Assembly (NCBI RefSeq): GCF_905147365.1
Contig: NC_056418.1
Span: 15,003,262 to 15,067,261, forward strand
Length of the DNA: 64,000 nucleotides
Reading direction: 5' to 3'
From: Aricia agestis
Lineage: Eukaryota; Arthropoda; Insecta; Lepidoptera; Lycaenidae
Part shown: positions 57,501 to 64,000 of the stretch, in pieces
How positions within the stretch are numbered: position 1 is the first letter of the stretch
Layout: every line of letters starts with the position of its first letter
Position numbers and translations under genes: made by a program
Notes under the pieces: generated by a model
The model's database searches: none
Told to the model about the DNA's origin: nothing
The model's input: the letters and a program-made list of their open reading frames with translations, nothing else

Positions 57501-60500
57501 GGCAAATCCGCTCCTTACCTGAAGCCCAAACCACCCAAGCCTGGTTGCCAAGCCGCTCACTTCGCCATTGGTCACTACGCCGGTAACGTAAGTACAGATT
57601 CCTCTTTATATTTTTTTACCTCTCCAATTCTATTCTTCGTTATGATACTGACAATTACGTCAGGTTAATGATTCCTCTTATCAAGGTTTTAGATTTTCAA
57701 AATGTTAATATTGTCATATTTAATTTCGATGAAAATAAAAGTAAATAACTAAAAATAAAAAATAAATTACAACCGGAATATTTTGTTGATAAATTTATCA
57801 TCCCAAAATAGGTCGGTTACAACATCACCGGATGGCTTGAGAAGAACAAGGACCCTCTTAACGACACCGTCGTAGACCAGTTCAAGAAGGGATCCAACAA
57901 ACTGCTGGTGGAGATCTTCGCTGATCACCCCGGACAGTCTGGTGATGCCGCCGCTGCCGGTGGTGGTGGCAAGGGTACGTAGCATTCGTTATATAAAACA
58001 ATTACTATTGAAAATTGAAACTTACTTAAAATTCCTTGAAACTTAAGGCATCACAGGAAATGAAAATAATATTTTAAATTAAGCATCCATAGTCTCCAGG
58101 ACATGTAAGTCGTTTTTATTCCAAGAATAATTATCATGAGCTGTCACTACTTCTGTGAACGTACAATTGCATATTAAAACTTAATGCAATTTCAAATCAG
58201 AATATCATCGTAGACTCATCAAATTTTCTATTAACTCGATTATAGACATCGAGCATTTACATTAGAATATCATCGAAATCATCAAATTTCACTTCCTCTT
58301 CTGACAAAATTGTTTTGAACAAATTAGGAGCTGGAGGCAAGCGTGCTAAGGGGTCTGCCTTCCAGACCGTGTCATCACTCTACAGGGTAAAATGGAACAC
58401 ATGACAAAAATTTGCTTCTGTCACGTGGCTTTTGTCCTCGTCTATCTCTACTTACAAGGGGTCGCCACATTTTTTTTTGTACTTTTACATAAGGCAAAAC
58501 GACTTTTTCTTTAAATCTTTAAATCTTTTACGTTTATAACAAAACTATACTTTATTTCATCCCTAGAAATAGTTTCGTTATAATCTCTATTATTGGCAGC
58601 GAATTATGTGTCGGCCCCGGCGCTTTCATCTTTGTCTATTGTCTATCCATGTTCGTGTACGTTTTACAGCACAGCTCATGTCGACGATGGAGAGTACGGC
58701 CAATATGTAGATAATAGTCTTTGTTTATATGTACTAGATTAGCATTAACCGTTACTTGTTACTGTACATCCATAGGAGGCCGTGCTAAGAAGGGAGGTGG
58801 TTTTGCTACTGTCTCCTCCGCCTACAGGGTACATCTATATTTGTTATTATTATTATATTTTTTTTGTATATTTAATCCCCAATTGTTGTTAAAAATTCAA
58901 CAGTGTTGATAACTATTCTGTAAGCGAAATAGTTTTTCAGATCAGATCATTAATTTCGCAACGATGAGGTAATTTTCCTCATGTTAATGTTGTGATATAA
59001 TCAACATTCATAACACGTACTTAAATACCTCGGTACGTCAAAATTCGATATCCAGTTTTCCAGGAAGATCATTATTTCCGCAGAGTTTACAACGCTTTTA
59101 TTTCATACACCTAATATGTTTTCGAGTGTGTTTTTTTCTAATCCTATATGTTTCATAATAATACTTCCAAATTCATCGCTTTATATGTTTCCACCTACGA
59201 ATACTTCTCCATTATTTGTGTATTAAAGATTTATGTTATTATTTGAAATATGTAGTTTTGCCAAACTCACCTTAAGGAACGATGTAATTAATTTTGGATT
59301 TATGTTTAGGAACAACTTAACAACCTGATGACCACCCTGAGATCAACCCAGCCTCACTTCGTCCGTTGTATCATCCCCAACGAATTGAAACAAGCCGGTA
59401 AGTTTTATATTATTTTTAACATTTCATCTTTTTTTTTTTACATAGATGTTCAGTTATGTTGAAAATATTAAATATGTTGATACTTAGAATGATCATTCAT
59501 GTCAATTTTGCCAGATACTAAAAATACGAAAGAACCTTCGTCCCCAAAAAAACAAATTGTTGAAATACAGTAAATACCTTTTTAATTAAATTTTAATGTT
59601 GGAAATATATAAAGATACCAAAGTCTGTATGCAATTCTGTTAAGAGCGTTACGAATCCGACCAAAATATTTCGTCTGAAAACAGATTTCAACACCGCGTG
59701 TTATAGCAACAGTGTGTATTTATCAGAGTTTATTTTAAATTGCAACATCCAGAAATGCTTTCGAATTTAACACCCACGGGCTTATTACTCACGATTAGAA
59801 CATATTTCTGTAGGTGTTGAGTGGACGACATATATTTAGATATTCACCGGAATCTTAAATATATCTCTTACTTTAAATTTGGGTCAGCTTATTAAAATTA
59901 TTTTCTGCGTTAATTCGCGTATCTGATCTTTCTTCTAGTACCTATGAAACGAAATCTCTTCGTCCTAAATCACCTAGGCTAAAATGATCTAGGTCACGAG
60001 ATATATGTCCTGCTTTCGCCTTTTAGGTCTCATCGACTCCCACCTTGTGATGCACCAGCTCACCTGTAACGGTGTGTTGGAAGGTATCCGTATTTGCCGT
60101 AAAGGTTTCCCCAACAGGATGGTCTACCCCGACTTCAAGCTCCGGTAAGTTATCACGAAGTCTCTATAAAAATTTGAACGGACGTCGTCCGCCTATAAAT
60201 CGGTTAGCACACAGTAAATTAATTTACGCTATAAAAATAAATTTATTGGGTCATCGCATAGGAAAACATAATCATCAACAAAATTTTTCATGTCTGGAAC
60301 ATTCTTGTAGCGGGTTATTTTCGTTCGAAGCTCACGGATCCTATATGACGTCAATAACATATGTTTTGAGTTATGAGTGTTATGAGTAACACGGCTTAGG
60401 ATTTTATGAAATATATGAATATTATATATTGGATACGGCACATTACTTTAACTGTTATTCAATTAATGGACAGTTACATGATTCTTGCACCAGCAATCAT

Positions 60501-63500
60501 GGCAGCAGAAGAGGATCCTAAAGAGGCAGCTAGGAAATGTTTTGAATCGATTGGGCTTGACCCAGAAAGCTACCGTATAGGACATACGAAGGCAAGGGAG
60601 TGCAACCATAAAGTATTAGTGTGAAAGAACGTTTTAAACTCTAAAGAATAGAGTTTTTTAAAGGTTTCCCTAAGTAAGGGTCTAAATCATTTTAGACCTC
60701 TATATTTTTTATAATAGCAGATAGTGAAACTATCTGTAAAACATTTGAACATGAACCTACAAATCATGTTTTTTTATTCATGGGATTTTTTACCTCAGTC
60801 CAACGTAGTGCATTGGATGTTTTTATTATGGTACATTTAAGCAGACCTTTATCATTTTGTTAATATTATTTCAATAACATAGCTACAAGATCCTCAATCC
60901 CGCCGCCGCCGCGAAAGAGACCGATCCTAAGAAAATCGCTCAAGTTATCCTGGAATCTACTGGCTTGGATCCCGAGTCTTATCGTCTCGGTCATACCAAG
61001 GCATGTCTGACGTTATAGTAGATAGCGTTTTGGTTCTGACGATCCCCAGCTACAGATCGGATCGTTGCGCTTTAGGATTTAGTAGTACCCTTGTAGTTAG
61101 TATGTTTTACCTCAATCCTGGGCCAGTAAACCTTTAATACGAAGGCTGGTCCCTCGAGCCCAAGTCAGTAGGCTCGAGTTTTGTTTTCCCGTTCCCGTTC
61201 ATTTGCACCTTTATTGTTTTCATCTTTTGTGTCCTCCTTAAACGCAGATACAAAATTCTGTGCCCGAACCTCATCAAAGAGCCAATTACCCCCGAAAAAG
61301 CCACCTCGGTTATCCTTGAACAAACCGGTTTGGACTCGGAGTCTTTCAGGCTCGGAAAGACCAAGGTAGAGCTATTTGCACGAGTAACGCTGTAATAGTT
61401 GTAAATATTAATACTCTTAATCTATCCTTTCATTGTCTTTCTTCATCTAATTAATATTGGTAACGTTTCCTTAATTTTAATTTTGTAGTTACTAAATAAT
61501 AAAATTTTAACAAATAATAATTTTTGTAAAGGCTGTAAAAAAGCTTTATATAGTCAATTTATGTTATCAAATTTTATTTCTTCTTTTTTCTACGAGACTC
61601 CTTACTAATCATGGTCGCTATGGGTGAGCAGGTATTCTTCCGCGCTGGTGTCCTGGGTCAGATGGAAGAGCTGCGTGATGACAGGCTTTCCAAGATCGTA
61701 TCTTGGCTCCAGGCCTACATCCGTGGTTACCTCTCGCGTAAGGACTTCAAGAAGCTGCAAGAACAGAGGTACGAGAATAAAATCATAATCATATTTTTAT
61801 GTCTTTATTAATTTTATAAGTAACACCTTGGTGGTATCGTCTGAAGTATATTTTAAAAAATCGTTTCCTCTAGTAAGAAACGAAATTTCTTCTCAAATAT
61901 TTTTTAAACTTCAAAAACACATTATTTATGTGTATTACGAGTAGAACATAATTCCAGAGATAGGATTCGTGTTTTAATTTTTCTACAATTTTAATTAACA
62001 CGTAAAACTTTCGTAGATTGTCTCTCCAAGTTGTCCAACGCAACTTGCGCAAATACTTGCAACTCCGCACCTGGCCCTGGTGGAAGCTGTGGCAGAAGGT
62101 CAAGCCCCTCCTCAACGTCACCCGCGTCGAGGATGAGATCGCGGTGAGTTCACCTGTTGCGATGATCGAGCTGACCCATAAAACACCTCGGCGCTTACAA
62201 CGTGTGAATCAAGGGTGTATAAATAGCGGCGACCGCGCCCACCTGCGGTTACGTGACACCGGCGCACCTGCCGGCCATTTCTGGATTCCGCCCCACTCCA
62301 GGCGTGTTTTTTATCCGCGATGTTGCGGGGGCGGCGCGCGCGCTGGAAAACTCCAGCGCCACTCAGTAGCGAAGTGGTTTGCGGCGCGCGCACCACCCTT
62401 CCTATCCGAACGATCGACGTAGAGTACTTAGATAATTTGATGATATCACATTAGGGGTAGTCGGTAGATCATGGCGGCGTATATGACCAAGTGGGACGGT
62501 GTTGATAGTGAGGTGATTTTACAGAAACTCGAGGAGAAGGCGCAGAAGGCCCAGGAAGCCTTCGAGAAGGAGGAGAAACTCCGCAAGGAGGTGGAAGCCC
62601 TCAACGCCAAGCTGCTCGAGGAGAAGCAGGCTCTGCTCGCCAACCTCGAGGGTGAGAAGGGCTCCCTCTCTGAGACCCAGGAGCGCGCTGCCAAACTCCA
62701 GGCGCAGAAGGCCGATCTTGAGAGCCAACTTAGGGTAAGTTAACATTATTTGACACGTGTTATAAGCCGATTGAAGTTATACTGAATTAATTTAAAGGAT
62801 ATTAAGACGCTCCGTATGCCGTATTTTGCTGTTTTTAGAGCCTTATTAACTCATAATTTGAAAGCTACAAAATTATAATAAAATACATCAATAATTTTTA
62901 GTATATGAACGTTCTTTACATAGTTATTAATTTTCTATTTTTATTTTTATACTCATGATATCAGCTTCCAAAGTAATACCAATTTATTTAAATTCAAGCA
63001 ACCATTCAGTATCTCCCTAGTATATTTTTTCAAATTACGGTTATTTCAAACACACGCCAATAGATCGCCAATTTTATCAAGTACATACTGGACGTTTGAA
63101 TTTTTTTAGGTCAATTTTGAACTAAGATAAGTAAAAAAATAGGGTTTTGGCGCGATCTCGGCAACGCGGCAAATGTATGGTCAAGAGCGTTTGCTCCGGG
63201 GATGGCCTTAACATATTATACATTTAATTTAATTTGTTGTAAGAAGTAACTAAGTACTTATAATAATCTTCATTAGATTTAAAACGATAAAGTGAATTTA
63301 ATATTATTATTATCAGTATTAAAAAGTTTAAAATTGTTTCTTAAATATTAAACATTGAAACATATTTTTTCAATATTAAAACTAGAAGGAAAAATAGAAG
63401 CATAGTTGAAATTTAAAGTTTATTTTAAAATTTTCCTTGTTTAAATAGCAGAAACTTTATTCGAAAGTAATGAAAATAAATTGCACGTCAATAAAGTGCA

Positions 63501-64000
63501 CGATTTTATTGCAAACAATAATACGTATTACGAGGAGTAGGTGTCGATTGATTTAAACCAGATGCCCGCCTTTACGATGTAACACTAACTTTTATTTTTA
63601 TGTACGTTCTATTTTTTATACTTTAACATAAATTTGTTTTTATTTTAGGACACCCAAGACCGCCTCACCCAGGAGGAGGATGCCCGCAACCAGCTCTTCC
63701 AGGCTAAGAAGAAGCTGGAGCAGGAGGTCTCCGGACTGAAGAAGGATGTCGAGGACCTCGAACTGTCCGTCCAGAAGGCCGAACAGGACAAGGCCACCAA
63801 GGACCACCAGATCCGCAACTTGAACGACGAGATCGCCCACCAGGACGAGCTCATCAACAAGTTGAACAAGGAGAAGAAACTCCAGGGCGAATCCAACCAG
63901 AAGACATCCGAGGAACTGCAGGCGGCCGAGGACAAGGTCAACCACCTCAACAAGGTTAAGCAGAAGCTCGAGCAGACCCTCGACGAGCTTGAGGACTCCC
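48251..64000 (+). CDS. Muscle myosin heavy chain gene (Mhc), partial at right edge
   Basis: Actin-based motor of the muscle thick filament. Translation starts at 48312. Joined exons give roughly 1,040 residues before the window ends: SH3-like N-terminus, ATP-binding P-loop GESGAGKT near residue 180, switch I NDNSSRFGKF, switch II DIAGFEIFD, relay helix, loop 2, SH1/SH2 helix LTCNGVLEGIRICRKGF, converter, IQ-motif lever arm, hinge VKPLLNV, then coiled coil. Five clusters of alternative exons are present: exon 3 (2), exon 7 (4), exon 9 (4), loop 2 (2) and converter (3), allowing up to 192 motor variants in theory. Every exon ends at a usable splice site and all phases close. There are more constitutive introns than in Drosophila. 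The rest of the rod and tail lies beyond the window. Alternative exon choice in flies tunes motor speed by muscle type. Confidence 0.97.
49103..49246 (+). CDS. Mhc exon 3, alternative 1
   Basis: 48 codons, acceptor AATGAGCAG, donor TAC|GTAAGT. Encodes EKTLKKELISQVNPPKFEKV ... RQRYYAKLIY, next to the ATP-pocket entry. Mutually exclusive with the following exon by position and homology. Confidence 0.93.
49311..49454 (+). CDS. Mhc exon 3, alternative 2
   Basis: 48 codons, acceptor CTCCCGCAG, donor TAC|GTAAGT. Encodes TKDFKKDLVAQVNPPKYEKC ... KQRYYHKLIY. Starts 64 bp after the first alternative ends, a gap so short that splicing the two exons together may be hindered. Confidence 0.95.
50800..50984 (+). 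CDS. Mhc exon 4
   Basis: Constitutive; TYSGLFCVAINPYKRFPVYT through NHENQSMLIT. Ends two bases into the Thr codon before the P-loop. Confidence 0.97.
51276..51471 (+). CDS. Mhc exon 5 (P-loop)
   Basis: Opens with GESGAGKTENTKKV, the nucleotide-binding P-loop, continues through the loop 1 region (GASQKKDPSQEKKGSLEDQ) and ends in switch I (VRNDNSSRF). Confidence 0.97.
52006..52069 (+). CDS. Mhc exon 6a
   Basis: 64 bp encoding GKFIRIHFGPSGKLAGADIET, completing switch I. Ends one base into a Tyr codon. In Drosophila this and the next segment are one exon. Confidence 0.93.
52336..52434 (+). CDS. Mhc exon 6b
   Basis: Encodes LLEKARVISQQALERSYHIF through SGSVPGLK and ends one base into the codon shared with exon 7 variants. 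Confidence 0.95.
52622..52725 (+). CDS. Mhc exon 7, alternative 1
   Basis: 104 bp. EMCMLSNDVYDYYIISQGKT, then TIPNVDDGEECTLTD. Acceptor is TTTAACTTTAG, donor GAT|GTAAGT. At the lip of the nucleotide pocket. Confidence 0.93.
52953..53056 (+). CDS. Mhc exon 7, alternative 2
   Basis: 104 bp. AKCLLSNDINDYNIVAQGKT, then VIPGVDDGEEMKLTD. Donor GAC|GTGAGT. Confidence 0.93.
53186..53289 (+). CDS. Mhc exon 7, alternative 3 (most divergent)
   Basis: 104 bp. ELTMISNRISDYPLISQGKT, then RIPGVNDAEQFDLTV. The Cys before the Leu-Ser-Asn core is replaced and the final Asp is Val, so it differs most from its three sisters. Confidence 0.88.
53572..53675 (+). CDS. Mhc exon 7, alternative 4
   Basis: 104 bp. 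DMCMLSNDIYDYHNVAQGKI, then TIPNVDDGEECTLTD. Closest to alternative 1, suggesting duplication of one of them. Confidence 0.93.
54230..54367 (+). CDS. Mhc exon 8a
   Basis: 46 codons: QAFDILGFTQEEKDNVYKIT through EEQAEADGTE. Confidence 0.96.
54613..54882 (+). CDS. Mhc exon 8b (switch II)
   Basis: 90 codons from DGQKVATLLGVD to DIAGFEIFD. The last nine residues are switch II, which senses the gamma phosphate. Confidence 0.97.
55315..55485 (+). CDS. Mhc exon 9, alternative 1
   Basis: 57 codons, relay helix and loop: YNGFEQLCINFTNERLQQFF ... VLEQQEYTKEGIVWEFIDFG. Donor AAG|GTATAC is weak. Confidence 0.92.
55638..55808 (+). CDS. Mhc exon 9, alternative 2
   Basis: 57 codons: YNGFEQLCINFTNEKLQQFF ... 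EEYKKEGISWTFIDFGMDLL. The acceptor TTTATAAAAG lacks a pyrimidine at the usual position and is the weakest of the cluster. Confidence 0.92.
56024..56194 (+). CDS. Mhc exon 9, alternative 3
   Basis: 57 codons: FNGFEQLCINFTNEKLQQFF ... EEYQREGIEWTFIDFGMDLQ. Acceptor TCTCCCTGCAG is strong; closest to the general insect muscle sequence. Confidence 0.94.
56500..56670 (+). CDS. Mhc exon 9, alternative 4
   Basis: 57 codons: MNGFNQLCINFTNEKLQQYF ... EEYEREGIIWEFIDFGMDLQ. Codon use is AT-rich, and Met/Asn replace Tyr/Phe and Glu at the start. Drosophila has three exon 9 versions, so this is one more. Confidence 0.9.
57408..57587 (+). CDS. Mhc exon 10a
   Basis: 60 codons: PMGILSILEEESMFPKATDQ through HFAIGHYAGN. 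Confidence 0.96.
57812..57974 (+). CDS. Mhc exon 10b
   Basis: Encodes VGYNITGWLEKNKDPLNDTV through DAAAAGGGGK, leading into loop 2 at the actin interface. Ends one base into a Gly codon. Confidence 0.95.
58328..58386 (+). CDS. Mhc loop 2 exon, alternative 1
   Basis: 59 bp: AGGKRAKGSAFQTVSSLYR after the shared Gly. Acceptor ACAAATTAG, donor AGG|GTAAAA. Two codons longer than its sister. Confidence 0.88.
58776..58828 (+). CDS. Mhc loop 2 exon, alternative 2
   Basis: 53 bp: GRAKKGGGFATVSSAYR after the shared Gly, the version closest to the Drosophila sequence. Acceptor ACATCCATAG, donor AGG|GTACAT. Confidence 0.93.
59310..59397 (+). CDS. Mhc exon, actin-binding/strut region
   Basis: EQLNNLMTTLRSTQPHFVRC through NELKQA. 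Donor GCCG|GTAAGT, one base into a Gly codon. Confidence 0.95.
60027..60144 (+). CDS. Mhc exon, SH1/SH2 helix
   Basis: Encodes GLIDSHLVMHQLTCNGVLEG, then IRICRKGFPNRMVYPDFKL, with both reactive thiol cysteines of the SH1/SH2 helix. Ends two bases into the Arg codon before the converter. Confidence 0.96.
60474..60591 (+). CDS. Mhc converter exon, alternative 1 (GC donor)
   Basis: 118 bp: YMILAPAIMAAEEDPKEAAR, then KCFESIGLDPESYRIGHTK. Acceptor TTAATGGACAG. The donor is AAG|GCAAGG, not GT. AT-rich codon use sets it apart. Confidence 0.9.
60883..61000 (+). CDS. Mhc converter exon, alternative 2 (GC donor)
   Basis: 118 bp: YKILNPAAAAKETDPKKIAQ, then VILESTGLDPESYRLGHTK. Donor AAG|GCATGT, again GC. 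Confidence 0.92.
61248..61365 (+). CDS. Mhc converter exon, alternative 3
   Basis: 118 bp: YKILCPNLIKEPITPEKATS, then VILEQTGLDSESFRLGKTK. Donor AAG|GTAGAG. Drosophila has five versions at this place; I find three. Confidence 0.92.
61632..61768 (+). CDS. Mhc exon, lever arm first part (IQ motif)
   Basis: VFFRAGVLGQMEELRDDRLS, then KIVSWLQAYIRGYLSRKDFK, the light-chain-binding helix start. Confidence 0.96.
62017..62143 (+). CDS. Mhc exon, lever arm end and hinge
   Basis: LSLQVVQRNLRKYLQLRTWP, then WWKLWQKVKPLLNVTRVEDE. Contains the regulatory light-chain hook WPWW and the invariant Pro at the head-rod junction. Confidence 0.96.
62218..62252 (+). promoter_or_regulatory. Internal TATA promoter candidate in Mhc
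   Basis: TATAAATAG in a GC-rich island within the intron before the first all-rod exon. Two CACCTG E-boxes (about 62240 and 62265) follow. In Drosophila, myosin rod protein is made from an internal promoter in the comparable intron. Confidence 0.5.
62471..62524 (+). CDS. Possible alternative N-terminus for a headless rod isoform
   Basis: ATCATGG start followed by 18 codons (MAAYMTKWDGVDSEVILQ) that run without a stop and in frame straight across the acceptor into the first rod exon. An unspliced transcript from the TATA box at 62218 would thus encode a short unique leader plus the rod. One upstream ATG near 62319 opens a short overlapping frame. Known in Drosophila as the myosin rod protein strategy; here it is inference. 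Confidence 0.4.
62525..62734 (+). CDS. Mhc exon, first rod exon
   Basis: 70 codons: KLEEKAQKAQEAFEKEEKLR to KAQKADLESQLR-type heptads; donor AGG|GTAAGT. Coiled coil S2. Confidence 0.96.
62735..63648. other. Mhc intron before large rod exon
   Basis: AT-rich, 914 bp; no repeat or coding segment recognised. Confidence 0.6.
63649..64000 (+). CDS. Mhc exon, rod (continues beyond window)
   Basis: DTQDRLTQEEDARNQLFQAK onward; strict heptad pattern, GC-rich codon use. Open to the last base. In Drosophila the homologous exon is by far the largest of the gene. Confidence 0.97.

Noticed and set aside
60150..61240. Additional converter exons, as Drosophila has five
   Set aside because: I searched the gaps between the three found exons for the GLDPESYRLG-type end and found no further copy.

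Overview
The window looks like nuclear DNA from a moth or butterfly (Lepidoptera). It is AT-rich and intron-rich, and packed with repeat types familiar from that order: tRNA-derived SINEs, short Helitron-like units ending in CTAG(T), and a very common 'GTGGGAGAGCC' repeat. The assignment rests on recognition of these repeats and on gene structure, not on a search.

Two host genes can be supported, both on the + strand. (1) The last three exons visible of a DEG/ENaC (pickpocket-type) sodium channel lie at 4891-5013, 8302-8397 and 10492-10653; earlier exons are not in view. (2) The muscle myosin heavy chain gene (Mhc) starts at a TATA/Inr promoter near 47.8 kb and runs off the right edge within the rod. 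Its structure from 47.8 to 64 kb can be read exon by exon: 5' UTR exon, start-codon exon, alternative exons 3 (two), 7 (four), 9 (four), loop 2 (two) and converter (three), then lever arm and first rod exons. All splice phases close. A TATA box and in-frame ATG in the intron before the rod suggest an internal start for a headless rod isoform. One orphan minus-strand terminal exon (34929-35033) and a GC-rich minus-strand promoter-like block (38.8-39.1 kb) may belong to a third, unidentified gene.

The rest, 0.5-47 kb, is mostly mobile DNA. From the left: nested inverted repeats around a 5'-truncated Penelope-like element with hammerhead-ribozyme-like termini (0.55-3.8 kb); TIR elements and a LINE inside the channel introns (4.1-10.9 kb); a second LINE fragment (20 kb); a probable solo LTR (23.4 kb); an inverted-repeat structure with a second hammerhead-like core (27.8-28.3 kb); a complete Ty3/Gypsy retrotransposon with apparently identical LTRs inside a TA microsatellite (28.8-33.8 kb); and many MITEs, SINEs and Helitron-like copies up to 47 kb. 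The Mhc locus itself is almost free of recognisable transposons, in sharp contrast to its upstream flank.
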